DNA from: Stieleria varia
GTDB lineage: Bacteria; Planctomycetota; Planctomycetia; Pirellulales; Pirellulaceae
DNA: 64,000 nucleotides
Direction: 5' to 3'
Assembly (NCBI RefSeq): GCF_038443385.1
Contig: NZ_CP151726.1
Location: forward strand, 2,108,001-2,172,000
A program made the position numbers and the translations under genes. This document shows, piece after piece, positions 43,354 through 56,562 of this stretch (the first letter of the stretch is position 1; the number at the start of each line of letters is the position of its first letter). Below the pieces are notes generated by a model. It ran no database searches and was not told where the DNA came from. It saw only the letters and a program-made list of their open reading frames with translations.

Positions 43354-43884
43354 CGGCGCGGCCGGCCTTCGACACGTGGTTTGGATTGTCCCGAGGCTGA
43401 AGGAGACTGCTGACTTTGTGAGCCGCAAGACACGAGTGGCCTGTTGATTTAATCGAAATTGGGAACGCAAGGGTGAGCCGTGGGCCGTAAGGCACCGGGC
43501 AATGCGGTAGGCCCGGCCGCTTACGCGTCGCGGCTCACTAAATCAACAGCCCGCTAGCCTGGATTATTCATCAGCCGGCACGCGATAGCGTCCGGTTCCC
43601 GATTACAGGCGTGAGAACCGGACGCTATCGCGTTGCGGCTGATATGCGCAGACTGCTTTTGTGCCAATCCGCATAAACCATTTGGTGCAAACGTATTGCG
43701 AAGACTGTAGTCAGTGGCGTGAGTAATCCGGGCTAACGCACTTCGGCTATGGCTAAAACAATAAAAGTGGCCCTCGTTTGACCCGTAGCCGATAGGCGCA
43801 GGCGGAAACGGCATTTGATTCTGCGTTTCCAACGCGTTGGCTGGTGTCTCCTGAGCCGCTGGATTTCAAGCCACGTGTACGATC
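43354..43884. other. gene-free stretch with dispersed repeats
   Basis: No gene supported. It holds GGAGACTGCTGACTTTGTGA and a later GGCTCACTAAATCAACAG (the family at 32573-32917), the hairpin at 43569-43645, and the segment CCTGAGCCGCTGG near 43852 that also occurs near 20963. The region seems to be built almost wholly of repeat pieces. Confidence 0.65.
43569..43645. repeat. hairpin of two CGCGATAGCG repeats
   Basis: CGCGATAGCGTCCGGTT (43581-43597) and AACCGGACGCTATCGCG (43616-43632) are reverse complements across 18 nt, flanked by ATCAGCCG and CGGCTGAT. Single copies occur at 2087, 12069, 12915 and 21200. Here they form a head-to-head pair. Confidence 0.8.
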
Positions 43885-44961
43885 TCAACGTTTGATCGTC
43901 CGAAAGATCCGCTGAAACAAACCTGGCTTGAGATCGCCCGAGTCCGTGATCTCGATGACTTCGACCGGCTTTGGCAGCGGTGGATCAGGATTGGCCGTTG
44001 CCCCTTGAACTGCCTTTGCAAACTGCTCGGCCAACAATTCCGGCTCGATCGGTCCATTGTTTGCCAATTCGTCGGCCAATTCATCAGGCAAGGTGAAGTG
44101 GTCCTGTGCGTCGGAAAGTCGAATCGGTGAGAGCTTGTTCCTGTTCGTATTGGTCGGTGAGATCAAAGCTTGGTTCGACACATCGATCGTTGGTAGTTTT
44201 GTTTCCGGCTCTGGCAGCATCGGAACGACTTCGGCCAGTTGGGTGTCGGTCGGCAGACTTGGTGTTGGCGTTGGTTCAGCATCGCTCGACGCAACGGCGG
44301 GGGCTTCGCCAGGAAAGTACTCGCCGATCTGGTCGATCGCCAGCATGCCGAACCCGCCTCGCTTGGCGGCTTTGCGAAGCCCACCGGTGGTCACCTGCTC
44401 GTCGTCTGAGCCGCGATCGTCCTCCACTTGCAATGCATCGAGCACCAGTTCGTCGGTCGCCACGAAATCGGCAAGCGGTTTGAGTTGCCGACGATCAGCG
44501 ACATGAAACCGACGTAGCTTCGGTGCTTCGAAGGCGAACGCGTCGTCGGAGACTTCCTCTAACGATTGCGACTCTGATTCGCTGGGCGACTTGCTCAGGA
44601 GATCATTGGGTGAGAGTTCCCGAATCGGGATCGCTTTGGTGCTCAGCAGTTCACTGAAACTCTGCAATGCGGAATCGCTTCTCGGCGCAGCGGCTTCGTT
44701 TGCCGTTTGCGTTGGTTTGGCAATCGGGATGTCCATGTACCGTTTCTTGCCATGAACGATTCGAATTGTCGATCGTTGCGACGGGGCGCTCGATAGATCG
44801 ATCTCTGACTGTGCGGCGATCGCAGGGGTCGGCGGCTGGCTTGCACATGCCCATGGAATCGAACCGACCGAAAAACTCGACGCAGCGATCGCCAGCGTTG
44901 CCGCCGCGATCTTGCGTTTCGTTCGTCGGGGTCCTCGCGGACGCATGTCACGACCGTCCAT
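43885..44961 (-). CDS. secreted Ser/Pro-rich protein of unknown function
   Basis: 358 residues. The basic N-terminus RPRGPRRTKRK precedes a hydrophobic stretch (IAAATLAIAASSFSVGSIPWA), a signal peptide with a long n-region. The mature protein is polar, with many Ser, Pro, Asp and Glu and few aromatics, suggesting disorder. Segments such as LPDELADELANNGPIEPELLAEQFAKAV could be helical. It ends LFQRIFRTIKR. No domain is recognised. It is transcribed toward the repeat-rich stretch and away from the esterase. Confidence 0.6.
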   Translation of the reverse strand: MDGRDMRPRGPRRTKRKIAAATLAIAASSFSVGSIPWACASQPPTPAIAAQSEIDLSSAPSQRSTIRIVHGKKRYMDIPIAKPTQTANEAAAPRSDSALQSFSELLSTKAIPIRELSPNDLLSKSPSESESQSLEEVSDDAFAFEAPKLRRFHVADRRQLKPLADFVATDELVLDALQVEDDRGSDDEQVTTGGLRKAAKRGGFGMLAIDQIGEYFPGEAPAVASSDAEPTPTPSLPTDTQLAEVVPMLPEPETKLPTIDVSNQALISPTNTNRNKLSPIRLSDAQDHFTLPDELADELANNGPIEPELLAEQFAKAVQGATANPDPPLPKPVEVIEITDSGDLKPGLFQRIFRTIKR

Positions 44962-45348
44962 GGCATTCTCTTTTCAGACTGGGGCATCACTTGCTGGGAT
45001 TCCTTTCCAGCAGCTTGGCCTTCACGAGATGCAGTTCGGCTCGTTTTGCTATCGCGGGAAAGGGTATTACCTCAATTGAACCGCCACAATCAAAGTGATC
45101 ACTGGAAATCAGAAAGAACCGAGCGATGCAGCAAAGGACGTTTTCCCGAATCGACTTGCGGTTAACGGACAAACGGTACAGACAGCATGGCACAGCAGGA
45201 ACAGTCGTCACGGCCGGTGTTGCAGAGCCTGCGGCGGTAAGCTGGTTGCATTAGCGCGATCGCTCGTATTGTGCCCGTCAACAACCATGGCGTGGTGCAA
45301 AGCTATGATGTGCTTTTGTAACCCAACTCGCTCGTTTCCTGTCTCGCC
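44962..45348. other. gene-free stretch between divergent genes
   Basis: Nothing coding is supported: open frames here have poor composition and no ribosome binding site. Both flanking genes point outward, so promoters of the secreted protein and of the esterase are expected here. No specific motif is recognised. Confidence 0.5.
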
Positions 45349-46299
45349 ATGACACTGCATCCCCAATCCCAGGCTTACGTCGATCTATTGCGTGCGAATC
45401 CTCGACCGGGCTGGGAAACCATGTCCGTGTCCGATGCACGCCTCATATTTGAAACCTTTTCAGCATTCGCCGGACGCGTGGAGTCGTTGAACCGCGTGGA
45501 AGACCGGATGATCGAAGACGTCCCGGTGAGGATCTATTCCGATTGTTCCAACTGCAATGAGTTGAAGCCGGTCGTTGTCTATTTTCATGGCGGCGGTTGG
45601 GTTCTTGGCAGCATCGACTCACATGACGCGTTGTGTCGTCGGATCGCCAAGCACTCGGGCTGCATCGTCGTCTCGGTGGATTATGTACTGGCACCAGAGA
45701 GGCCGTATCCGGGTCCGCTCGGCGATTGTGCCGACGTCACACGCTGGATTGCCACCCATGGAGCCGAGATCGGTGCGGACCAAAATCGAGTGGCGGTTGC
45801 CGGTGACAGCGCCGGCGGTAACTTGGCTACCGCGGTGACCATGGCTTTGGCCGATGAGCCGTTTTCCATTCGTCTGCAAGTCCTAATCTATCCCGTCACG
45901 GCAGCGGATTTTTCGACGGAGTCTTACCGTCAGTTCAGCGAGGGTTTCGGGCTGACGCGAGCCAACATGCAGTGGTTCTGGCAGCAGCATGTCGGCAATC
46001 CGTCTGGCAAACTCAGCCCGTTGGCCGCACCGCTGCACTCTCGTTCGCTGTCCGGATTGCCCGCAGCGTACGTGATCACGGCGGAGTACGACGTTTTGCG
46101 AGATGAGGGCGAAGCATATGCGAGCAGGTTGGCTGCCGACGGTGTCCGAACCACTTGGCGTCGAGTGGACGGAGTTCTGCATGGATTCATGCACTTTGCG
46201 GGCGTTTTCGACCTGGGTGAGCAAGCCGCGTTGGAAATTGCGGAGTTCCTGAAGTCTGAATTTGCCGACAACGATTCGCCGGGCCTCGATTCACCTTGA
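45349..46299 (+). CDS. alpha/beta hydrolase, hormone-sensitive lipase-like esterase
   Basis: 316 residues. Oxyanion motif HGGGWVLGS near 80, nucleophile in VAGDSAGGNLATAV near 155, acid in AEYDVLRDEGE near 249 and His in GVLHGFMHF near 279, all with family spacing. The HSL family cleaves short acyl esters. No signal peptide, so it is probably cytoplasmic. The end overlaps an upstream start of the next gene by 38 nt, but a better start for that gene follows. The physiological ester is unknown. Confidence 0.9.
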   Translation: MTLHPQSQAYVDLLRANPRPGWETMSVSDARLIFETFSAFAGRVESLNRVEDRMIEDVPVRIYSDCSNCNELKPVVVYFHGGGWVLGSIDSHDALCRRIAKHSGCIVVSVDYVLAPERPYPGPLGDCADVTRWIATHGAEIGADQNRVAVAGDSAGGNLATAVTMALADEPFSIRLQVLIYPVTAADFSTESYRQFSEGFGLTRANMQWFWQQHVGNPSGKLSPLAAPLHSRSLSGLPAAYVITAEYDVLRDEGEAYASRLAADGVRTTWRRVDGVLHGFMHFAGVFDLGEQAALEIAEFLKSEFADNDSPGLDSP

Positions 46300-46381
46300 T
46301 TCGGGGGCCGCGGAGCCTTTAGAACCCACGTCGGTTCCCAGTCGGGAGCCGCTGACCTCCATCACGTCCAACCGACCCGCC

Positions 46382-46984
46382 ATGCCGGCACGTTATTACC
46401 TGACCTGTTTGTGGCCCGGCCTCAGCGAAATCTGGTGGCGTGGTCGGATTTCGGCCCTGACGACTGCGGTGCTCTTCGCGTTGGCGCTCAATACGCTACT
46501 CTTCTTGCGTTTTCTGTACCCCGACTGGCTCTCCAGCTACCTCGTTCGATTCGCATTTTGGGTTGGCATCGCTGCCTGGATTTTTTGCGTGCAGAAAAGC
46601 GTTCGTGAGTTGCCCGAATTGCTGGCCCCCCGCAGCGTCAGTGAGGAACCGGACCGATACTCCGAGGCCTGCGCAGCCTTTTTGCGGGGCGATTGGAAAG
46701 CCGCCGAGCCGCTGTTGCTTGGGATGCTAGCAATCGAGCCGAGAGATCCGCCCAGTCTGCTGTTGCTTTCTGGGGTTTACCGCCACACCGATCGGGTCGA
46801 GTCGGCGCGGTTGTTGATTTCGGAACTGCAACGATTGGAAATCGCAGATGCGTGGACGTTGGAGATCGATGCGGAAGTGTCCCGTATTGAAAGGTATTTT
46901 GCAGAAAAAGACGCTGCGGCTCCGTCAGCGGATTCGGGCACTGAGATGGCAGGTCGTGGCGCTGCCGATTTGACAGCGGCATAA
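46382..46984 (+). CDS. membrane protein with TPR-like tail
   Basis: 200 residues from ATG 46382; an ATG at 46262 would add 40 polar residues and overlap the esterase. Two hydrophobic helices (LTTAVLFALALNTLLFLRFLY and LVRFAFWVGIAAWIFCV) are followed by a helical domain with a TPR-like pattern (ACAAFLRGDWKAAEPLLLGM, PPSLLLLSGVYRHTDRVESA). Probably inner-membrane anchored with a cytoplasmic interaction domain. The function is unknown. No other gene is coupled to it. Confidence 0.6.
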   Translation: MPARYYLTCLWPGLSEIWWRGRISALTTAVLFALALNTLLFLRFLYPDWLSSYLVRFAFWVGIAAWIFCVQKSVRELPELLAPRSVSEEPDRYSEACAAFLRGDWKAAEPLLLGMLAIEPRDPPSLLLLSGVYRHTDRVESARLLISELQRLEIADAWTLEIDAEVSRIERYFAEKDAAAPSADSGTEMAGRGAADLTAA

Positions 46985-47396
46985 GTTTCTACAGGGGAAA
47001 ACATCGGGGATTGAAAACAGGATTCCGTGCTTTGAGCGAGTTGTTGGTGTTGCCGTTGTCCATTCTGGCAGGCAGTGACGATCCAGAACATTTTGTCTGG
47101 CAATCAGGATTACTTAGAAAAACGTATGTTTCCCGACCCGTATTCGGGCAACCTCCTATCCCCGGATTTTTGCTCAGCCGATAGAATCATTAGGACTGGA
47201 AGAGCAGCTTGTGCCGTCGGTGTGAACCATTCGCACCTTCGGCGACGTGCGGACGGCATTGCCAACTATGGCGTACGGTTTGCTAGATAGAGCTCTGCGA
47301 TGAACGATTCGCCAGAATGACGGACATGCTCGGAGGAGCATCCCTGACTTATCTTCGCCTTGGCGAAACAACCTACCTGGGTCACGAGAAAAACAC
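46985..47396. other. gene-free stretch upstream of clpC
   Basis: No gene supported. Likely holds the clpC promoter. A small inverted repeat TTCGCC-TT-GGCGAA at 47354-47367, 30 nt before the clpC ATG, could be an operator or part of the leader RNA; there is no clear CtsR or CIRCE-type box. Confidence 0.5.
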
Positions 47397-50039
<2,643 letters not shown>

Positions 50040-50047
50040 TCCAGTAC

Positions 50048-50308
50048 GTCAGGCTTTCCAGCCTGACACGCGATGCACGTACGTCAGGCTTTCCAGCTTG
50101 ACACTCGGTTGTGCTCTACCGCACGCCGTCCTCATCAGCCTCATGTGTCCCATCGGTCACATGAGTCCCATCAGTCCCCTGCGAAACGCCCAAACGCCCC
50201 GGCAATCAACTGGGATTCGCACGCCCCGTCCCTGAACCGTTTACAATACCGTGTGTCAGGCTGGAAAGCCTGACACACGGTATTGTACGTCAGGCTTTCT
50301 AGCCTGAC
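50048..50308. repeat. cluster of GTCAGGCT hairpins, including a 46-nt perfect hairpin
   Basis: Four copies of a 20-nt palindrome, GTCAGGCTTTCCAGCCTGAC or close variants, at 50048-50067, 50083-50102, 50255-50274 and 50289-50308. The third is embedded in a 46-nt hairpin at 50242-50287 with 21-bp perfect arms and a GGAA loop. Between clpC and the PSD1 gene, it may terminate clpC; the same repeat appears at 56432 and 56533. Confidence 0.85.
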
Positions 50309-50334
50309 CTTCGGATCGGGTCTCTTTCAGGCGG

Positions 50335-53300
50335 GTGCTCGCGGTGTTCACTCAAAACGATCCTTCGACAAACTCTCACGCAATCAAGCTTTGGCAAATC
50401 ACCCCCGCTTGCCTGTTGATCGTCTGTTTTCATGCCGCTCTGTGCATTGCCGATGAGCACGTCGACTATCAACGGCACATCAAGCCGTTGCTGGCGACGA
50501 AGTGTTACTCGTGCCACGGAGCACTCAAGGCTGAATCCGAACTGAGGCTCGAAACAAAAGCGTTGATGTTGTCCGGTGGCGACAGCGGTCCCGCATTGGT
50601 TGACGGAGATCCGGGTGAAAGTCTGATTTGGATTCGCGTCAACGAGTCAGAAGACTCACGGATGCCGCCGGCGGAATCGGGGTCGCCACTCACAGCAGCA
50701 GAACTGGATCTGCTGAAGCGATGGATTGAACAAGACGCTCCCGCGCCCGACGAAGAAATTCCCGACGCGCCGTCACAGCACTGGGCTTTTCAGCCGATTG
50801 TCAGCCCTGAGTTGCCATCGCCCGATGGTGGTAACCCGATCGATATCCTGCTGTCGGCAAAGCGAAACCAGTTGGGCATCAAGCCGCAATCAGAACCCGC
50901 CCGCTCTCTCCTGATTCGTCGACTGTATCTCGACTTGGTCGGATTGCCGCCGACCATCCAACAACAGAATGACGCCCGACCATGGGACAAAATCGTCGAC
51001 GAGTTGCTCGCCAGTCCGCACCACGGTGAACGTTGGGGACGTCATTGGATGGACGTCTGGCGATACTCCGATTGGTACGGTCTGGGTCAACAACTGCGTT
51101 ACAGCCAACGTCACATGTGGCACTGGCGTGATTGGATCATCGATTCGCTCAACAGCGACAAGGGCTATGATCGCATGGTTCAAGAGATGCTGGCGGGCGA
51201 CGAACTTGAACCCGACCAGCAGAGCGTTGTGGCGGGTACGGGATTCTTGGCGAGGAACTACTACCTGTTCAATCGCACCACATGGTTGGACAGCACGATC
51301 GAGCACACGGGCAAAGCGTTCCTTGGCCTGACGCTCAACTGTGCCAAGTGTCACGATCACAAGTATGACCCGATCACACATCAGGATTACTATCGTTTTC
51401 GAGCGATTTTCGAGCCGCATCAAGTGCGATTGGATCCGGTGCCTGGAGAGATCGACTTGGACAGCGACGGGCTGCCTCGGGTTTTTGATGATCAACTCGA
51501 TGCCGAAACATTTCTGCACGTGCGAGGTGATCCGGCGAATCCCGACCGTGACATCAAGATCACACCGGGTGTTCCCGAGATCCTGTCGCGTTTTCAACCA
51601 GCGATCGCGCCCGTTCGATTGCCTGCGACAGCGTTCGCTCCGGGAACACGGGAATACGTTGCCCACGATCAACTCGCACACTGGTCACGTCGGATCGACG
51701 ATGCCCAGCGGGAGCTTGCTGAAGCGACCAAGCGTTGGGAGAGCCAAGTGAGCGAGAGCGATGCTCCGCCCGCGACGGATTTCGATTTGACAGATGACTT
51801 TGAGAACAACGATGCCCAGCTTTGGCGATTGCAGGGCCCCGGTTGGCAATACAAGGCAGGCCAACTGGTTCAAACCGTGGCTTCGCGTGACCGAGCCGCT
51901 GCAACACTGACAAGCGAGTTGCCGCGAGATTTTGAGCTCACGTGCCGATACACGACAACGGGTGGCAGCACTTACAAGTCGGTGACATTTCGATTCGACC
52001 AGAACTCTGGTGATCAAAGCTCAGCCGATCAGAGTTTAGCCGATCAGAGTTTAGCCGATCAGTATGCGAACTTTGTCTACACCAGTGCTCATGAACCTGG
52101 TCCCAAACTACAAGTCGCATTCATACGTGACGGCAACAGCAGTTATCCACCGGGCGGTCGCAGGGCTCGCCCGATCCCGATCGGAGAGTCGATCGAATTG
52201 CGATTCGCCGTGCGTGAAAAGTTGGTCAACGTGTGGATCGACGATGAGTTTCAATTGGCCTACCAATTGCCGGACCGAGGCGACCGCAACCGATTCTCAT
52301 TGAGCGGTTTTGATGCAACGGTCGCCTTCGATTCCATCCGTGTGCGAGCGTTACCATCGGATTTTGAGATGCAGCCGGTGCCCGGTGGCACGAATGCAAC
52401 GGCCAGAGATTCAGAAACCCAGATGCGGATCGCCACAGCCAGATTGGAATCCGTGCGTTTACAGCGAGACGCCGTCCAAGCCGTTCTGTTGGCTGATGCG
52501 GCCAAGTACTTGGCCGATGATAACGAGCAGCAGCAGACGCTGGCCCGCAATGCTGCGCAAACTCAAGCGGATGCCTTGTTGGCCGAATCCGAATACGAAC
52601 GCTTGGCGGCCGGAGGCGATGAAAAGAAGCTCAAAGCTGCCAATGGCAAGCGAGAGGCTGCCGAAAAACGGCTTCGCTCCATCCAGGATGGCAGCACCGA
52701 CTATGAAAGCCTGCGGGTGACGCGAAAGGCGCTGGAGAGTCCCGCAGATAAGGAAACCGACTACGCGCCGATTTACCCCGCAACGACCACAGGTCGCCGA
52801 CTGGCTCTGGCTCGCTGGATGACGTCAACGGAGAACCCGCTGACCGCGCGCGTTGCCGTCAATCATGTTTGGACTCGTCATTTTGGGCAGCCGTTGGTCG
52901 AATCCGTGTTCGATTTCGGTCTTCGTTGCGAAGAGCCTCTGCACGCCGAACTGCTGGATCATTTGGCGATGTCATTCATGCAGTCCGGTTGGAGCTTCAA
53001 GCACTTGCATCGACTGATCGTCACCTCAGATGCCTATCGCATGTCATCCTCCACCGCAGATGCGGATCCCACCACGCTCCAAGTGGACCCAGACAACCGC
53101 TACTATTGGCGAATGCCGGGGCGACGGATGGAATCCCAAGTCGTTCGAGACAGTTTGTTGCATTGCAGTGGCACGTTGAATCTGACCATGGGTGGACCGT
53201 CCGTCGCGATCAACGACGCCACAAAACGGCGCAGTCTGTATTACAAACATTCCCGAGACGAACAGGACAAATTTCTCTCGATGTTCGACGATGCGGATCT

Positions 53301-53640
53301 GTTGCAGTGCTATCGAAGGGCCGAAAGCATCGTGCCGCAACAGGCATTGGCGATGGCAAACAGTGCCCTGTCCATGGACGCAGCGGAGCAAATCGAGCGG
53401 CGTCTCGCATCGGAGTTTTTCGACGCTGAACTGGAGTCGTTCATCCAGAGCAGTTTTCAATTGTTACTGGCGCGTCAGGCCAGCGCCGATGAGATGCAGC
53501 AGTGCATTGCTTTTTGTCAGCAGTTGCGAAAACAGTTGGTTGATGAATCGAAAGTCGACGACGCCAAGATCGATCCCGTCGTGCGGACACGTTTGATTCA
53601 TGTGCTGCTCAACCACAACGACTTTGTGACCATACGGTGA
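50335..53640 (+). CDS. PSD1/DUF1549/DUF1553 planctomycete cytochrome c-type protein
   Basis: 1101 residues from GTG 50335 (GTG 50344 also possible). A signal peptide lies at about 20-40 ([15 protein letters not shown]). The N-terminal cytochrome c-like module has CYSCH at 57-61. The DUF1549 domain (about 165-375) includes [17 protein letters not shown] and a second CAKCH near 336-340. A LamG-like insert follows at about 480-690. The DUF1553 domain ends the protein, with [16 protein letters not shown] and DVFD-type sequences ([12 protein letters not shown]). Family members are abundant, secreted and usually paired with DUF1501, as here by a GTGA overlap. The biochemical role is not established, though involvement in polysaccharide use is often supposed. 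Confidence 0.92.
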   Translation: MLAVFTQNDPSTNSHAIKLWQITPACLLIVCFHAALCIADEHVDYQRHIKPLLATKCYSCHGALKAESELRLETKALMLSGGDSGPALVDGDPGESLIWIRVNESEDSRMPPAESGSPLTAAELDLLKRWIEQDAPAPDEEIPDAPSQHWAFQPIVSPELPSPDGGNPIDILLSAKRNQLGIKPQSEPARSLLIRRLYLDLVGLPPTIQQQNDARPWDKIVDELLASPHHGERWGRHWMDVWRYSDWYGLGQQLRYSQRHMWHWRDWIIDSLNSDKGYDRMVQEMLAGDELEPDQQSVVAGTGFLARNYYLFNRTTWLDSTIEHTGKAFLGLTLNCAKCHDHKYDPITHQDYYRFRAIFEPHQVRLDPVPGEIDLDSDGLPRVFDDQLDAETFLHVRGDPANPDRDIKITPGVPEILSRFQPAIAPVRLPATAFAPGTREYVAHDQLAHWSRRIDDAQRELAEATKRWESQVSESDAPPATDFDLTDDFENNDAQLWRLQGPGWQYKAGQLVQTVASRDRAAATLTSELPRDFELTCRYTTTGGSTYKSVTFRFDQNSGDQSSADQSLADQSLADQYANFVYTSAHEPGPKLQVAFIRDGNSSYPPGGRRARPIPIGESIELRFAVREKLVNVWIDDEFQLAYQLPDRGDRNRFSLSGFDATVAFDSIRVRALPSDFEMQPVPGGTNATARDSETQMRIATARLESVRLQRDAVQAVLLADAAKYLADDNEQQQTLARNAAQTQADALLAESEYERLAAGGDEKKLKAANGKREAAEKRLRSIQDGSTDYESLRVTRKALESPADKETDYAPIYPATTTGRRLALARWMTSTENPLTARVAVNHVWTRHFGQPLVESVFDFGLRCEEPLHAELLDHLAMSFMQSGWSFKHLHRLIVTSDAYRMSSSTADADPTTLQVDPDNRYYWRMPGRRMESQVVRDSLLHCSGTLNLTMGGPSVAINDATKRRSLYYKHSRDEQDKFLSMFDDADLLQCYRRAESIVPQQALAMANSALSMDAAEQIERRLASEFFDAELESFIQSSFQLLLARQASADEMQQCIAFCQQLRKQLVDESKVDDAKIDPVVRTRLIHVLLNHNDFVTIR
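52010..52064 (+). repeat. 15-nt tandem repeat in the PSD1 gene
   Basis: The unit GCCGATCAGAGTTTA occurs about three times, giving [14 protein letters not shown] inside the LamG-like insert. The unit length is a multiple of three, so frame is kept. It may vary in copy number. Confidence 0.7.
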
Positions 53641-55079
53641 CCGCCATGCAGAGACGAAAATTCATCACCGGTTCGGCACTCGGTTTTGGTGCCATCGCTT
53701 TGCAGAGCATGCTCAGATCCGATCGGGCGATGGGCAGCGGTGCCGGGCTTGGATGGCAACCGCCGGACGGCAAGCCGCACTTTGCCCCCAAAGCCAAGAA
53801 CGTGATCTGGTTGTTCATGCGTGGCGGCGTCAGTCACATGGAGAGCTTTGACCCCAAGCCGGCGCTCAATCAATACGCTGGGAAATCCATCTCCGAGACT
53901 CCCTATGCCTCCGTCCAGGATCCAGAGCGGCTCAAGAAAGTACGCGTTGTCGTCGTCAACGACGCCAATGGCCAGCAGCGAAACAAGATCTATCCGTTGC
54001 AGGTCGGATTCAAACGATATGGAGCCAGCGGAATCGAGGTGAGCGATTGGTTTCCGCACATCGGTTCGGTGATCGATGACGTGTCCGTGATCCGTTCGAT
54101 GTGGACGACGGACGACAATCATGGTGCTCAAGTGCAGTTTCATTCGGGGCGGCACATGCTGGACCCGCGCGTGCCGACGATCGGAGCATGGGTGAACTGG
54201 GGACTCGGAACGCTGAACGAAAACTTGCCCCAGTTCATCGCGATGGGACCAAGATTCTTTGATCGCCGCGATGGTCACTACTTGGGGCCTGCCTACGACT
54301 CGGTTCTCTTAAAAATCGATCCAGCCAATCCGTTGGACTATGCCAAGCCCTCAAGCGATTTTCCGCACCAGCAGCAACGTTTGAGTTTCGATCTCATGCG
54401 TCGACTCAATGAATTGACCGCCCAAGAGTATCCTGATGACGCGCAGCTTGATGCAAGAATCAAGTCCTATGAACTCGCGTATCGAATGCAAGCCGCTGTC
54501 CCGGGCGTGATCGATTTCTCACAAGAGACCGCATCCACGAAGAAGCTTTATGGGCTCGATCAGCCCGAAACGCGTCCCTTTGGAGAACAATTGTTGGCCG
54601 CCCGACGGTTCGCCGAGCAAGGAGTGCGTTTCATACAGATCCAGCACGGTGACGGAGCAGCCGGTGCGTGGGACCAGCACTCCGCGTTGAAAGCCAATCA
54701 TTCCAAGCTGGCGATGCAGGTCGATCGTCCGATCGCCGGATTGATCCAGGACCTCAAGCAACGTGGAATGCTCGATGAAACACTCGTCGTGTTTGCCACC
54801 GAGTTCGGCCGCACACCTGGATCCCAAGGGGCCGACGGTCGAGACCACCACCCGCACGGTTTCAGTGTTTGGATGGCCGGCGGCGGACTCAAAGGCGGTG
54901 TGGTACACGGGGCAACCGACGAGATCGGATTTCATGCCATCGAGTCTCCCCAGTACGTGACCGACGTCCATGCCACCATCCTGCATCAGCTTGGATTAGA
55001 ATCGCATCGGATGGAGGTGCCAGGGCACAAGCGACTTGAGCAGGACTTTGGTCATCCCATCACTGACATCATCGCCTAG
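53637..55079 (+). CDS. DUF1501 (sulfatase-like fold) protein with Tat signal
   Basis: 480 residues from GTG 53637 (GTGA overlap); ATG 53646 is an alternative. [18 protein letters not shown] is a twin-arginine-type signal. Motifs [21 protein letters not shown] at the start of the domain, [11 protein letters not shown], and [23 protein letters not shown] near 395 fit the DUF1501 branch of the alkaline-phosphatase-like superfamily. It is the usual partner of PSD1 genes, probably acting in the periplasm. The stop codon TAG lies inside the terminal repeat of a MITE-like element at 55076-55196. A disturbed C-terminus cannot be excluded. Confidence 0.9.
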   Translation: MTAMQRRKFITGSALGFGAIALQSMLRSDRAMGSGAGLGWQPPDGKPHFAPKAKNVIWLFMRGGVSHMESFDPKPALNQYAGKSISETPYASVQDPERLKKVRVVVVNDANGQQRNKIYPLQVGFKRYGASGIEVSDWFPHIGSVIDDVSVIRSMWTTDDNHGAQVQFHSGRHMLDPRVPTIGAWVNWGLGTLNENLPQFIAMGPRFFDRRDGHYLGPAYDSVLLKIDPANPLDYAKPSSDFPHQQQRLSFDLMRRLNELTAQEYPDDAQLDARIKSYELAYRMQAAVPGVIDFSQETASTKKLYGLDQPETRPFGEQLLAARRFAEQGVRFIQIQHGDGAAGAWDQHSALKANHSKLAMQVDRPIAGLIQDLKQRGMLDETLVVFATEFGRTPGSQGADGRDHHPHGFSVWMAGGGLKGGVVHGATDEIGFHAIESPQYVTDVHATILHQLGLESHRMEVPGHKRLEQDFGHPITDIIA

Positions 55080-55196
55080 TGGTCTGGGACAACTAAAAGT
55101 TAGGGTTTAACGTAGTGGATCTTGCCAAAGATCCCACCGCTACAGGATCTTTAACAAGATCCACTACCCTAAAAATAGGTTGTCCCAGACCACTAG
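55076..55196. repeat. MITE-like nested inverted repeat overlapping a stop codon
   Basis: CTAGTGGTCTGGGACAAC at 55076-55093 has its exact reverse complement at 55179-55196. Inside, GTAGTGGATCTTG (55112-55124) pairs with CAAGATCCACTAC (55155-55167). The total is 121 bp with no coding capacity. The TAG in the left arm is the stop codon of the DUF1501 gene. Confidence 0.85.
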
Positions 55197-55334
55197 TCCG
55201 ACACATCCGGTAATGGGATTCGCCAGAATTCCCTACGCAAGGGATTTCTGGCGAAATCCACGACGCCGGACAAGGATGCATCAGAAAACCATCATTGCGT
55301 CCCATCATTGCGTCCCATCAACGGAGAGCCTGTT

Positions 55335-56426
55335 TTGAACCTTCGCCAATTGACTACCATCTGCCTGCTGGGCGCTCTGTTCCTCGTACCTGTTCTGGCC
55401 AGCAATGGTCAGGAGACGTTGCCTGATCCAGATGGTCTGCCAGCGTCGCAAGACAAGCCCGTGCAGGTCTACATTCTGTTGGGCCAATCCAACATGCTCG
55501 GATTTGGTCGCGTCGGTCCCGCTGATTTGCAGGGCTCCTTGGAGTACATGGTCAAGGAAAAGAGCAAGTATCCGCACTTGGTGGACGACGCCGGCAATTG
55601 GACGCAGCGCAATGACGTTCGCTTTGTACACGTGATGGACAAGCGTGGCGTGGATTTCCGTGACATGGAGAACTTCGCCGACATGAAGAACGAATGGTTG
55701 ACGGTCAAAGGGAACTTCGGACCCGAAATCGGGTTTGGCCATGTCATGGGGCATTTGCATGATGAGCCGGTGCTTGTTTTGAAGGCTTGTATCGGTAACC
55801 GGAGTCTTGGCTGGGATTTGTTGCCGCCTGGGAGCGAACGATACGAGTTCGATGGCAAGACCTACGCTGGCTACAGAGACAATCCTGGGTCGTGGATTGA
55901 GGGCGAGCCCAAAAAGGAGGTTCCTTGGTACGCAGGTCGTCAGTACGATGCCGATGTTGCGCACGCCAAGGCCGTGCTCGCGAACTTGGACAAGTACTAT
56001 CCGGGATATCAAGGACAAGGTTACGAAGTCGCTGGCTTTGTTTTCTGGCAAGGACACAAGGACCAAAATCCAGCGCACGCGAGTCGCTATGAGCAAAATC
56101 TGGTTCGATTCATCAAGTCGCTACGCAAAGATTTTGATGCACCAAATGCCAAGTTCGTTCTTGCGACCATCGCATTTGATGGCGATCAGATGAAGGAACC
56201 CGGGCTGACGATCGCCAAGGCGCAGTTGGCTGTCAGTGGAGAGACTGGCAAATACCCGGAGTTCAACGGCAATGTCAAAGCGATCGACGCCCGCCCGTAT
56301 TGGCGAGACAGTTCCGTCTCACCCAAGAACCAGGGCTACCACTACAACCACAATGCGGAGACCTACATGGAAGTCGGCCAAGCATTGGGTTGGGCCATGA
56401 AGGAACTGGAAAGCACCGGCAACTAA
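55335..56426 (+). CDS. secreted SGNH-type carbohydrate esterase
   Basis: 363 residues from TTG 55335, with GGAGAG 6 nt upstream; an earlier in-frame TTG at 55308 has no such site. Signal peptide LTTICLLGALFLVPVLAS. GQSNMLGFG (Ser 52) is the block I nucleophile of the sialate O-acetylesterase/acetylxylan esterase group. FVFWQGHKDQ is the family WxQGE-like block with His-Lys replacing the usual Glu. YHYNHNAETYMEVG supplies the Asp/His region. It removes acetyl groups from carbohydrates outside the cytoplasm. It lies after PSD1 and DUF1501, fitting a polysaccharide-use module. Confidence 0.82.
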   Translation: MNLRQLTTICLLGALFLVPVLASNGQETLPDPDGLPASQDKPVQVYILLGQSNMLGFGRVGPADLQGSLEYMVKEKSKYPHLVDDAGNWTQRNDVRFVHVMDKRGVDFRDMENFADMKNEWLTVKGNFGPEIGFGHVMGHLHDEPVLVLKACIGNRSLGWDLLPPGSERYEFDGKTYAGYRDNPGSWIEGEPKKEVPWYAGRQYDADVAHAKAVLANLDKYYPGYQGQGYEVAGFVFWQGHKDQNPAHASRYEQNLVRFIKSLRKDFDAPNAKFVLATIAFDGDQMKEPGLTIAKAQLAVSGETGKYPEFNGNVKAIDARPYWRDSSVSPKNQGYHYNHNAETYMEVGQALGWAMKELESTGN

Positions 56427-56428
56427 GT

Positions 56429-56555
56429 ACGTCAGGCTTTCTAGCCTGACATACCTCTGGAAAAACGGCATCCAAAAACGAGCGAGTGAGCCCCCTCGTC
56501 GTGATCGTGCCAGCGACTGATGCTAGGTGCATGTCAGGCTAGAAAGCCTGACGTA
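56429..56555. repeat. inverted pair of GTCAGGCT hairpins
   Basis: A 25-nt segment containing GTCAGGCTTTCTAGCCTGAC (56432-56451) has its exact reverse complement at 56531-56555, across a 77-nt spacer. Each half is itself a palindrome. This resembles bacterial interspersed mosaic elements, placed between two convergent genes. Confidence 0.85.
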
Positions 56556-56562
56556 CATAAGC

